Below, piece after piece: positions 1-6,890 of a DNA stretch of 8,952 nucleotides. Within the stretch, counting starts at the first letter, position 1. The number at the start of each line of letters is the position of its first letter. The notes below the pieces were generated by a model. That model ran no database searches and was not told where the DNA came from. It saw only the letters and a program-made list of their open reading frames with translations. The translations under genes and the position numbers were made by a program. Source of the stretch: DASTGO01 sp035719045 (GTDB lineage: Bacteria > Actinomycetota > Actinomycetes > Actinomycetales > Kineosporiaceae); assembly GCA_035719045.1 (NCBI GenBank), contig DASTGO010000372.1:1-8952 (forward strand), in the 5' to 3' direction.

Positions 1-1643
1 TGGCGCTCGTCGTCACCGTGAGCCCCACGCTGGGCCGATGGTTCGCTCGCTGCGCTCACCCCTGCGCCGTCCGGGCCGGCAGGGCGGAGGGTGGCCGCGG
101 TCGCCACGGCACGCAGCACCGCGGCCGCCTTGTTCCGGCACTCGTCGTCCTCACGTTCGGGGACGGAGTCGGCGACGATCCCGGCACCGGCCTGCACATG
201 GGCCACCCCGTCGGCGAGCAGCGCGGTGCGGATGGCGATCGCCATGTCCATGTCCCCGGCGAAGTCGAGGTAGCCGACCACCCCGCCGTACACCCCGCGG
301 CGTACCGGCTCCAGTTCGTCGATGATCTCCATCGCCCGCGGCTTCGGGGCCCCGGACAGCGTCCCCGCCGGGAAGGTCGCCTGCAGCACGTCATAGGCGG
401 TCCGGCCCGCGGCCAGGTCGCCCTCGACGGTGGACACCAGGTGCATGACGTGGCTGTAGCGCTCCACCGACATGAAGTCGACCACCTCGACCGAACCCGG
501 CCGGCAGACCCGGCCCAGGTCGTTGCGGGCCAGGTCGACGAGCATCAGGTGCTCGGCCCGCTCCTTCTCGTCGGCCAGCAACTCCTCGGCCAGGGCCGTG
601 TCCTCCAGGGGGGTGGCGCCGCGCGGGCGGGTGCCGGCGATCGGGTGCGACATCACCCGGCCGGAATCGACCGTGACCAGGGCCTCCGGGCTGGAGCCCA
701 CGACGTCCAGCCGCCGGCCGGAGGAGTCCTCGGTGCGGTAGAGGTACATGTAGGGGCTCGGGTTGGAGGCCCGCAGGGCCCGGTACACGTCGAGAGCATC
801 GGCCGGGCAGTCCAGGTCGAAGCGCTGGGCGAGGACCACCTGGAACACCTCGCCGTCGCGGATCTCCTCCTTGCCCCGCACGACCGCGGCCAGGTAGTCC
901 GCGCGCTCGCTGCGTTCCCGGGCCGCCGGGCGCTCCGGCCGGGCGTGCACCGCCACCGTGCTCGGGGCCGGCTGCATGAGCTGGGCGGTCATCCGGTCCA
1001 GGCGGGCGACGGCGTCCGCCCAGGCCTCGTCGACCCGGGCGTCGGTGTCGTCGTAGTTCACCGCGTTGGCGATCAGCAGCAGGCCGGCGTCGGTGTGGTC
1101 GAAGACGGCCAGGTCGGTGGCCAGGCTCATGGACAGCTCGGGGACCTGCAGTTCGTCCACCGTGGTCTGCGGGAGCCGCTCCCAGCGCCGTACCGCGTCC
1201 CAGGTGACGAAGCCGACCATGCCGCCGGTCAGCGGGGGCAGGCCGGGCAGCTGCGGGGTGTGCAGGGTGGTCACGGTGTCGCGCAGCGCCAGCAGCGGGT
1301 CCCCGGTGGTGGGGACGCCGGCCGGCGGGGTGCCCAGCCAGCGGGCCTGGCCGCCGTCCGCCGTGAGGGTGGCCCGGCTGGCCGCCCCGATGATGCTGTA
1401 CCGGGACCAGATCCCCTGCTCGGCGGACTCCAGCAGGAAGGTCCCCGGGCGGTCGCCGGACAGCTTCCGGTACACCCCGATCGGAGTCTCCGCATCGGCC
1501 AGGAACCGGCGCACCACGGGGATCACCCGGCGGTCGCGGGCCAGGGCCCGGAAGGTCGGCAGGTCCGGCCAGGTGGTCCCCAGGGACAGGTCGGGCACCT
1601 CGACGGCTTCGGCGGACGTGCTCGATTCGGCGGACGTGGTCAC
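1..1643 (-). CDS. trpE: Anthranilate synthase component I (partial, C-terminus beyond window)
   Basis: TrpE converts chorismate to anthranilate, the first step of tryptophan synthesis, using ammonia from the TrpG glutaminase subunit in the cytoplasm. The frame reads 547 codons from a GTG at 1643 without a stop. Visible are the feedback-site motif LLES (residues 70-73), NPSPYM (294-299), SPEALV (318-323), HPIAGTRPRG (333-342), ERAEHLMLVDLARNDLG (361-377) with metal/chorismate residues, SHVMHLVS (397-404), GTLSGAPKPRAMEIIDELE (427-445) and the terminal QAGAGIVADS (484-493) with EDDE (498-501). These give a full chorismate-binding domain with the N-terminal tryptophan-binding domain. The start overlaps the hisI stop by four bases (GTGA), so translation is probably coupled. 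Conserved family sequence ends near residue 517. The remaining 30 or more residues are low-complexity and include a GC-rich repeat-like stretch. The family call is secure; the true C-terminus is not visible. Confidence 0.96.
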   Translation of the reverse strand, partial: MTTSAESSTSAEAVEVPDLSLGTTWPDLPTFRALARDRRVIPVVRRFLADAETPIGVYRKLSGDRPGTFLLESAEQGIWSRYSIIGAASRATLTADGGQARWLGTPPAGVPTTGDPLLALRDTVTTLHTPQLPGLPPLTGGMVGFVTWDAVRRWERLPQTTVDELQVPELSMSLATDLAVFDHTDAGLLLIANAVNYDDTDARVDEAWADAVARLDRMTAQLMQPAPSTVAVHARPERPAARERSERADYLAAVVRGKEEIRDGEVFQVVLAQRFDLDCPADALDVYRALRASNPSPYMYLYRTEDSSGRRLDVVGSSPEALVTVDSGRVMSHPIAGTRPRGATPLEDTALAEELLADEKERAEHLMLVDLARNDLGRVCRPGSVEVVDFMSVERYSHVMHLVSTVEGDLAAGRTAYDVLQATFPAGTLSGAPKPRAMEIIDELEPVRRGVYGGVVGYLDFAGDMDMAIAIRTALLADGVAHVQAGAGIVADSVPEREDDECRNKAAAVLRAVATAATLRPAGPDGAGVSAASEPSAQRGAHGDDER

Positions 1644-2140
1644 TGCGGCTGCCCTCCCACGGGGTCGGCGCTCACGGCGGCACTCAGGTTCGGGACCGGC
1701 AGCCCGGCTCCGGGGACGGCGGCGGGCTCGGTGCCAGGTTCGTGACCGACCACGACATCGAGCGCCCGCCCGTCGAAGCAGGTCCGGCTGCCGGTGTGGC
1801 AGGCGGGACCGATCTGGTCGACGGTGACCAGCAGGGCGTCCCCGTCGCAGTCCAGGGCCACCGCCCGCACCCACTGCCGGTGACCGGAGGTGTCTCCCTT
1901 GCGCCAGTACTCCTGCCGGCTGCGGCTGTAGAACGTGACCCGGCCGGTGGTCAGGGTGCGGTGCAGCGCCTCGTCGTCCATCCAGCCGACCATGAGCACC
2001 TCACGGCTGTCGTGCTGCTGGACGACCGCGCAGACCAGACCGTTCGGGTCACGCCTGAGCCGGGCGGCCACCGCCGGGTCCAGTCCGGGTACCGGGTCGG
2101 CCGGGTGCTGAGGGCCGGGTGGGGAGGGGTTCGGGGTCAC
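1640..2140 (-). CDS. hisI: Phosphoribosyl-AMP cyclohydrolase
   Basis: HisI opens the adenine ring of phosphoribosyl-AMP to give ProFAR, the third step of histidine synthesis, in the cytoplasm. The 166-residue protein shows GWMDDEAL (52-59), FYSRSRQEYWRKGDTSGH (70-87) and the metal motif DCDGD (97-101). Its three cysteines C98, C114 and C121 keep the family spacing C-x15-C-x6-C of the zinc site. It is monofunctional: no HisE (pyrophosphohydrolase) domain follows, only a Pro/Ala-rich tail of about 30 residues that is longer than usual. The GTG start at 2140 is chosen because GGGAGG lies eight bases upstream (2154-2149). The gene begins 30 bases after the upstream ABC half-exporter and its TGA overlaps the trpE GTG, so it sits inside one transcription unit. 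Placement next to trpE is common in actinomycetes. Confidence 0.96.
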   Translation of the reverse strand: MTPNPSPPGPQHPADPVPGLDPAVAARLRRDPNGLVCAVVQQHDSREVLMVGWMDDEALHRTLTTGRVTFYSRSRQEYWRKGDTSGHRQWVRAVALDCDGDALLVTVDQIGPACHTGSRTCFDGRALDVVVGHEPGTEPAAVPGAGLPVPNLSAAVSADPVGGQPQ

Positions 2141-2148
2141 CCGCTGAT

Positions 2149-2154
2149 CCTCCC
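2149..2154 (-). promoter_or_regulatory. Ribosome binding site of hisI
   Basis: The minus strand reads GGGAGG eight bases before the GTG at 2140. It supports that start and fills much of the 30-base gap after the upstream ABC gene, leaving no room for a separate promoter of normal size. Confidence 0.7.
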
Positions 2155-2170
2155 ATCCGCGGCGGCGGGT

Positions 2171-4009
2171 TCAGCTGCCGGACACCGCCTCCGCCGGCCG
2201 CTGCTGGACCGCCCAGCTCGCGTGCAGCCGCTGGTACACCGGGCAGCGGTCCAGCAGGTCCCGGTGCGGGCCGACGTCGACGATCCGCCCGGCGTCCACC
2301 ACCACGACCAGGTCGGCGGCCTCGGCGGTGGACAGCCGGTGCGCGATCGCCACGCTGGTCCGGCCGCGGCTCACCCCCTCCAGGGCCCGCTGCAGCCGGA
2401 CCTCGGTGGCAGGGTCCACCGCGGAGGTGGCCTCGTCCAGGACCAGCAGGTCGGCATCGGCCAGATAGGCCCGGGCCAGCGCGACCAGCTGCCGCTCCCC
2501 CGCCGACAGCGATTCCCCGCGCTGGCCGACCGGAGTGTCCGGTCCCTGCGCCAGGGACTGCGCCCAGGACAGCAGGCCGAGCTCGTCCAGGGCCCGCAGG
2601 ACGTCCTCGCGGGAGGCGTCCGGCCGGCCCCAGGCGAGGTTGTCGGCCAGGGTGCCGTCGGCCAGGAACCCCTCCTGCGGGACCAGCACCACCCGGTCAC
2701 GCAGGCTGGAGAACCGGATTCGGCGCAGGTCCACCCCGTCCAGCAGGATCCGGCCGTGCACCGGGTCCATCAGCCGGGTGAGCAGCTTGGCCAGGGTGGT
2801 CTTGCCGGAGCCGGTCTGCCCGACCACCGCCACCCGGCAGCCAGGTGGCAGCCGCAGGTCGACGTCCGACAGCACCGGCGGCCCTCCCGGGTAGGCGAAA
2901 CCGACCCCCTCGAAGACCACCGAGACCGGACCACGCGGCAGCACCTGCCCGTCATCGCCCGGATCGGCGACCTCGGCCGGGGTGTCGAGCACGGCCAGCA
3001 CCCGGCGCCAGCCGGCCGCGGCGTTCTGCAGCTCGTTGAGCACCTCCGTACTCATCTGCACCGGGCCGGTGAACAGGTTCACCAGGAACAGGAAGGCCAG
3101 CAGCTCGCCCAGGCTCAGGTCGCCGCCGACCCCGAGCCAGGCACCGAGGCCGACCACCGCGGCCACCACCAGGCCCGAGACCAGCACCCCGCCGGTGAAG
3201 CTGACCGCGACCAGTACCTGTGCCCGGGCGGCGCTGCGGGCATGGGCGGCGACCGCGGCGTCCACCCGGGCCTGGGTGCGGTCCTGGACGCCGTACACCC
3301 GGATGGTGTCGGCCCCGACCACGGCCTCGGAGACCGCGGCCAGCAGATCACCGACACGTTCCCGGACCTGGGCGTAGGCGCGCCCCACCACCCCCTGCAG
3401 GGCACGGAACAGCCACAGCAACGGCAGGTAACAGGCCCACACCAGGACGGTCAACGGCCAGGAGTACACCGCCATCAGCACCGTCGCGACCAGCAGCTGC
3501 CCGACCGAGACCACCAGGAGCAGCCCACCCCACTGCACGAAGGTCGAGATGGTGTCCACGTCGGTGGTCACCCGCGCCACCAGGCCGCCCCGGCGCTCGG
3601 CGTCCTGGCTGAGCACCGACAGATCGTGGACGTGCCGGAAGGCGGCGGTCCGCAGGGTGGCCAGCCCCGCCTCGGTGGCCCGGAAGATCCGGACGTTGGT
3701 GAGGTACGCCGAGCCGGCCGTGACCGCGACCCCCACCGCCGCCGCCAGCACCAGGGCCAGGACCAGCCCGGACTGCGGTCCGCCCGGTCCGCGCAGACCT
3801 CGGTCCACGGTCTGCTGGACGGCGATCGGGAGCACCACCCGGCCCGCGGTCGACAGCAGGGACAGCGCGACCGTCACCCCGATCCCGCGGGTCAGTTCCG
3901 GGGAGATCTCCAGGCCGCGCCGCAGCGCCCGCCAGGCCCCTCCCCCGGCGGCCGCCGCCACCCGGGTCCCGGTGGCCGCGGGGGTCGGGGTCGTCGTGCC
4001 CGCGCTCAC
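2171..4009 (-). CDS. ABC exporter half-transporter with catalytically complete NBD (ABC2)
   Basis: This is a 612-residue fusion of a membrane domain and an ATPase domain, the type IV (type I exporter) architecture. The membrane domain occupies about residues 40-330 with hydrophobic helices near 42-66, 81-102, 158-182, 184-201, 267-294 and 300-318. The nucleotide-binding domain follows from about 363: Walker A GQTGSGKT (397-404), Q-loop Q445, signature LSAGE (501-505), Walker B LLVLDE with D525 and catalytic E526, D-loop SAVD (529-532) and H-loop H557. The signature departs from the consensus LSGGQ while E526 and H557 are intact. Its GTG start overlaps the stop of the preceding half-transporter by four bases (GTGA), which indicates a heterodimer made at equal ratio. 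The substrate cannot be read from sequence; multidrug, lipid or peptide export are all possible. Confidence 0.93.
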   Translation of the reverse strand: MSAGTTTPTPAATGTRVAAAAGGGAWRALRRGLEISPELTRGIGVTVALSLLSTAGRVVLPIAVQQTVDRGLRGPGGPQSGLVLALVLAAAVGVAVTAGSAYLTNVRIFRATEAGLATLRTAAFRHVHDLSVLSQDAERRGGLVARVTTDVDTISTFVQWGGLLLVVSVGQLLVATVLMAVYSWPLTVLVWACYLPLLWLFRALQGVVGRAYAQVRERVGDLLAAVSEAVVGADTIRVYGVQDRTQARVDAAVAAHARSAARAQVLVAVSFTGGVLVSGLVVAAVVGLGAWLGVGGDLSLGELLAFLFLVNLFTGPVQMSTEVLNELQNAAAGWRRVLAVLDTPAEVADPGDDGQVLPRGPVSVVFEGVGFAYPGGPPVLSDVDLRLPPGCRVAVVGQTGSGKTTLAKLLTRLMDPVHGRILLDGVDLRRIRFSSLRDRVVLVPQEGFLADGTLADNLAWGRPDASREDVLRALDELGLLSWAQSLAQGPDTPVGQRGESLSAGERQLVALARAYLADADLLVLDEATSAVDPATEVRLQRALEGVSRGRTSVAIAHRLSTAEAADLVVVVDAGRIVDVGPHRDLLDRCPVYQRLHASWAVQQRPAEAVSGS

Positions 4010-5967
4010 GCCCGGACCTCCGCGGCAACCTCGCCGCCCGGCAGGTCCTCACCGGGCAACTCCTCGCCGGACAACCCGTCACCGGGCAACTCCTCGCCCG
4101 ACAGCCCGTCGCCGGGCAGCTCCTCGCCGGGCAGCTCCTCGCCGGGCAGTTCCTCGCCGGACGGGCCGGCGTCGGGACCGGCCGGCGCCGCGGCACGGGC
4201 CTGGGCGTCCCGGGCGTAGGCGGTCACCAGCTCGCGGTACCCGGGGCAGTCGGACAGCAGTTCCGCATGGGTCCCGCGACCGGCCACCCGGCCCTGCTCG
4301 ACGTACACCACCTCGTCGGCCAGGGCGATGGTCGCCATCCGGTAGGCGATCACCACGACGGTGACGGCCCCGCCCGTCTCGCGCAGCCCGCCCAGGATGG
4401 CCGCCTCGACGGCGGGGTCCACCGCAGAGGTCGCGTCGTCGAGGACGAGCAACCGGGGGTGCCGGACCAGGGCCCGGGCCAGAGCCAGCCGCTGCCGCTG
4501 ACCTCCGGACAGTGTGGTGCCGCGTTCACCGACCCGGGTGTCCAGCCCGCCGGGCAGGGCAGCCACGAACCGGTCGGCCCGGGCCTCCCGCAGCGCCTCC
4601 CAGACCTGCTCGTCGGTCAGGCCAGCGCCGAGGGTGACATTGCCGCGCACGGTGTCGTCGAAGACGAAGGTGCCCTGCGGGACCAGCGCCACCGCGGACG
4701 GCACCTGCCCGGCGGCCAGCGCCCGCAGGTCCACCCCGTCCAGCAGCACCGCACCCTCCACCGGGTCGACCAGCCGGACCAGCAGGTCGGCCAGCGTGGA
4801 CTTGCCCGAACCGGTGGGGCCGACCACCGCCAGGGTGGAGCCTGCGGGCACGTCCAGGGTGATCCCGCGCAGCGCCGGCACGGCCTCCCCCTCAGGCCCG
4901 GCATGGTCGTACCCGGCATCCCGGACGGCCAGCGTTGCGGGGCTGCGGCCGCCAGGGAGGGACTGCTCGCCGTACGGCAGGCCCCCCTGGGCCCGCAGCA
5001 CCGCCCGCACCCGCTCCCAGCCCACGACCGTCCGGGGCAGTTCGCCCAGCACCCAGCCGAGGGAGCGGACCGGGAAGGCGATCAGGGTGAGCAGGTAGGC
5101 CACCTGCACCACGTCCCCGGTCCGTGCCTGACCGGCGCCCACCCGCAGGGTGCCGACCGCCAGCACGGCGAGCGTGCCGAGGGTGGGCAGCGCCTCGATC
5201 ACCGGGTCGAAGACCCCGCGGGTGCGCCCGACCTCCACGTTGGCGGCGGCCAGGGCGCGGGCGTCGGCCTCGAACCGGCGGGTCTCCTCGGCCTCCCGGC
5301 CCAGGGTCTTCACCACCAGGGCGCCCTCGAAGCTCTCATGGGCCACCGCGGACACCTCCGCGCGCAGCGCCTGGACCCGCATCACCTGCGGGGACATCCG
5401 GCGCTGGTAGACGGTGTTGACCCACAGCAGGGCGGGGACCACCAGCAGCCCGACCCCCGCCAGCACCGGATCGGCAGCCACCATCGCCCCCGCCGCCACC
5501 AGCAGCATCACCAGAACCCCCAGCGACATCGGCAGCGGGGCCATCACCTGCCACATCGCCTCGACGTCGGCGTTGGCGTTGGACAGCAACTGCCCGGTCG
5601 GGTGCCGGTGGTGCCAGGACAGCGGCAGCCGCAGGTACTGCCGGGTGACCTCCCGCCGGTAGCGGGCCTGCAGCCGGAACATGGTGATCCCGGCGGCCAC
5701 CCGGCGGGCCACCACTCCGAGCGCGGTGAGCACGCCGACCAGGGCGAGGCTGCCGGTCGCGACGAACAGCTGGTGGCCGGTGATCCGCCCGGCGGCGAAG
5801 GCCGGGGCCAGCACGGCGTCGGTCACCCGTCCCAGCACCCAACCGCCCCCTGCGGTACCGGCGCCGTACAGCCCGCTGCCCAGGACCGCCGCCGCGAACC
5901 ACCACGGCTCCTGCCGGACCCCCATCCAGACCACGCGCAGGCCTCGGGCCAGCGTCGAGCCGTGCAC
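4006..5967 (-). CDS. ABC exporter half-transporter with degenerate NBD and acidic repeat tail (ABC1)
   Basis: This half-exporter has 653 residues from the chosen GTG at 5967. That start has GGAGG five bases upstream; an in-frame GTG at 6003 would add 12 residues but lacks a ribosome site. The membrane domain spans about residues 15-320. In the ATPase domain are Walker A GPTGSGKS (383-390), Q-loop Q431, a perfect LSGGQ (486-490), Walker B LLVLDD with Asp511 where the catalytic Glu is expected, and an H-loop IAYR with Tyr542 replacing the switch His. These substitutions mark it as the non-catalytic partner of a heterodimeric exporter, as known for TM287/288-, LmrCD- and BmrCD-type pairs. After about residue 603 comes an acidic tail of GEELP-like pentapeptides that family members normally lack. 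Its stop overlaps the start of the second half-exporter. Substrate unknown. Confidence 0.92.
   Translation of the reverse strand: MHGSTLARGLRVVWMGVRQEPWWFAAAVLGSGLYGAGTAGGGWVLGRVTDAVLAPAFAAGRITGHQLFVATGSLALVGVLTALGVVARRVAAGITMFRLQARYRREVTRQYLRLPLSWHHRHPTGQLLSNANADVEAMWQVMAPLPMSLGVLVMLLVAAGAMVAADPVLAGVGLLVVPALLWVNTVYQRRMSPQVMRVQALRAEVSAVAHESFEGALVVKTLGREAEETRRFEADARALAAANVEVGRTRGVFDPVIEALPTLGTLAVLAVGTLRVGAGQARTGDVVQVAYLLTLIAFPVRSLGWVLGELPRTVVGWERVRAVLRAQGGLPYGEQSLPGGRSPATLAVRDAGYDHAGPEGEAVPALRGITLDVPAGSTLAVVGPTGSGKSTLADLLVRLVDPVEGAVLLDGVDLRALAAGQVPSAVALVPQGTFVFDDTVRGNVTLGAGLTDEQVWEALREARADRFVAALPGGLDTRVGERGTTLSGGQRQRLALARALVRHPRLLVLDDATSAVDPAVEAAILGGLRETGGAVTVVVIAYRMATIALADEVVYVEQGRVAGRGTHAELLSDCPGYRELVTAYARDAQARAAAPAGPDAGPSGEELPGEELPGEELPGDGLSGEELPGDGLSGEELPGEDLPGGEVAAEVRA
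4036..4155 (-). repeat. 15-bp tandem repeat, eight units, coding an acidic pentapeptide tail
   Basis: Eight consecutive 15-base units fill this stretch inside the 3' end of ABC1. Plus-strand units starting at 4111 and 4126 are identical (gccgggcagctcctc), as are those at 4051 and 4081 (accgggcaactcctc). Units at 4066 and 4096 diverge at the same places (…cccgtc), giving a 30-base higher-order pattern for units 4051-4110. Translated, the array reads GEELP with variants GDGLS and GEDLP. Because the unit is a multiple of three, gain or loss of units keeps the frame and only changes tail length. Confidence 0.9.
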
Positions 5968-5972
5968 GTGCA

Positions 5973-5977
5973 CCTCC
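5973..5977 (-). promoter_or_regulatory. Ribosome binding site deciding the ABC1 start
   Basis: The minus strand reads GGAGG, then five bases, then GTG at 5967-5965. The upstream in-frame GTG at 6003 has no comparable site, so 5967 is preferred. Confidence 0.6.
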
Positions 5978-6056
5978 GGGACATGGCCGCAGGCAGGCGC
6001 CACGTCGACGAACAGTCAGGGGATGACCCAGCGTCTCACGTCCGGTCCGCGCCTGC

Positions 6057-6081
6057 GCCACGGCGTTCCGGCGGCCGTGGC
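6057..6081 (-). promoter_or_regulatory. Leader hairpin upstream of ABC1
   Basis: GCCACGGC (6057-6064) and GCCGTGGC (6074-6081) are exact inverted repeats around a 9-base loop. The hairpin lies in the presumed leader of the ABC operon, about 90 bases before the start. It has no T-run and no leader peptide rich in Trp or His codons, so an attenuation role is not supported. Confidence 0.35.
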
Positions 6082-6208
6082 CGGTGACCGGGCGCCAGGC
6101 CGGGGTACGGCGGGCCGGGGGCGGGGGCCGGCCGGGGCGGATCGGTTGTCGACACTCCAGGGCAGGCCGTCTTTCTGCAGGATTGGGCAGTGATCGCCTG
6201 TTTGGTCG

Positions 6209-6235
6209 ATTACACCGCCCCGCCGCAACTGTCAA
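6209..6235 (-). promoter_or_regulatory. Candidate promoter of the ABC-hisI-trpE unit
   Basis: The minus strand has a perfect -35 TTGACA (6235-6230) and a TGTAAT (6214-6209) matching five of six -10 bases. The spacing is 15 bases, shorter than the usual 16-18. Transcription would begin near 6200 and leave a leader of about 230 bases before the ABC1 GTG. It is the best sigma-70-like pair in the divergent gap, but the short spacer keeps confidence low. Confidence 0.4.
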
Positions 6236-6328
6236 CCGGTAGCGTCTGCAGCACCAGGTCGGGGCCAGGTGACCCGCAGTTCGTTCGGCCCGACCGAGCC
6301 TGCGCCCCGACGATTCTTGGAGCTGGAA

Positions 6329-6652
6329 GTGGCCTACCCTCCGCAGCCTCCCTACCCGCCGCCGTTCCAGACGAACTACGTGCTCAAACCGCCCACCAGT
6401 GGTCTGAGCACGGCGTCCATGGTCTGCGGCATCCTCGGCTTCTTCACCTGCGGCCTCGCCAGTCTGCTTGCGGTGATCTTTGGTCACATCGGAATCAGCC
6501 AGACAGCGGACAACCGCATGAGCGGGCGGGGCCAGGCCGTCGCCGGCTTGGTGCTCGGGTACGTCGTCCTCATTCCAGCGATCATCTGGATGTTCTTCAT
6601 GCTGATCGGCATGGCCGCAGTGCCTTTTGTTGCTACAACGGGGCAGCCGTGA
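6329..6652 (+). CDS. Small DUF4190-type membrane protein
   Basis: The protein has 107 residues from GTG 6329, which has GGAG six bases upstream. A longer reading from 6269 lacks a ribosome site. A Pro/Tyr-rich cytoplasmic-type N-terminus (YPPQPPYPPP, residues 3-12) is followed by two hydrophobic segments, about 28-51 and 72-98. They are joined by a short polar loop with GHIGISQTADNRMSGRGQAVAG (51-72). This layout (helix with a Cys/Gly-rich turn, the GHI..S loop with charged residues and Gly, then the GLVLGY helix) is that of DUF4190 proteins, common small membrane proteins of Gram-positive bacteria. Their biochemical role is unknown. The gene stands alone and is transcribed away from the ABC operon. 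The family call is from motif recognition, not a search. Confidence 0.82.
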   Translation: MAYPPQPPYPPPFQTNYVLKPPTSGLSTASMVCGILGFFTCGLASLLAVIFGHIGISQTADNRMSGRGQAVAGLVLGYVVLIPAIIWMFFMLIGMAAVPFVATTGQP

Positions 6653-6765
6653 CCATTTGCACGTCCGGGTGAATCCATGGTGACGCGCATCCGGCCGGTC
6701 ACGGCCCCCTCGGCGGTAGAGGCGCTGCACGCCGCCGCGCGCCAGGATCGCCGGAGTGCTCAGCC

Positions 6766-6876
6766 GTCAACCTGTCCCGGTACGGGCTGACCACCCTGCA
6801 CGAACTCGCCGAGCCCGGGGTCCAACTGGCGGTGGACAACTTCGGCGCCGACGCCCTCCACGAGCCCGCAGGTCAC
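6766..6876 (+). pseudogene. Possible EAL-domain (c-di-GMP phosphodiesterase) remnant
   Basis: In the frame starting at 6766 the translation includes LHELAEPGVQLAVDNFGAD. It resembles the EAL-domain block LxxLxxLGVxLAIDDFGTGYSSL, with Asn in place of the second metal-binding Asp and the GTGYSSL part lost. Nothing before or after continues the domain: the EAL signature itself, the KID block and the rest are absent. It has no start codon with a ribosome site. The match is short, so chance resemblance remains possible. The GGDEF remnant at about 8429 makes a shared origin with a broken GGDEF-EAL gene reasonable, but this is inference. Confidence 0.35.
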
Positions 6877-6890
6877 TGTCCCGGCGCACT

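Larger units (their letters stand above)
5968..6328. other. Divergent intergenic region between the ABC operon and the DUF4190 gene
   Basis: These 361 bases lie between outward-reading genes, and no coding sequence is supported. They hold a TTGACA box reading leftward (6235-6230), an 8-bp stem hairpin (6057-6081), an extremely G/C-rich tract (about 6100-6140), a 19-base element that recurs at 8169 (6159-6177), and the ribosome site of the rightward gene. A 70-codon open frame on the minus strand (6228-6016) has no ribosome site or family resemblance. Confidence 0.7.

Noticed and set aside
18..1745. 575-codon open frame on the plus strand
   Set aside because: It is antisense to trpE; the translation is Arg/Gly/His-rich nonsense without motifs, a by-product of high GC.
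1742..4219. 825-codon open frame on the plus strand
   Set aside because: It is antisense to hisI and ABC2, with His/Gln/Pro-rich low-complexity translation; the minus strand carries complete ABC motifs.
4267..6087. 606-codon open frame on the plus strand
   Set aside because: It is antisense to ABC1 and shows no domain features.
6016..6228. 70-codon minus-strand frame considered as a leader peptide for trp/his attenuation
   Set aside because: It has no ribosome site, no run of Trp or His codons and no terminator/antiterminator pair.
5336..6730. 464-codon open frame on the minus strand
   Set aside because: It overlaps ABC1 in another frame and the plus-strand DUF4190-type gene in antisense; its translation is Arg/Gly-rich with no motifs.
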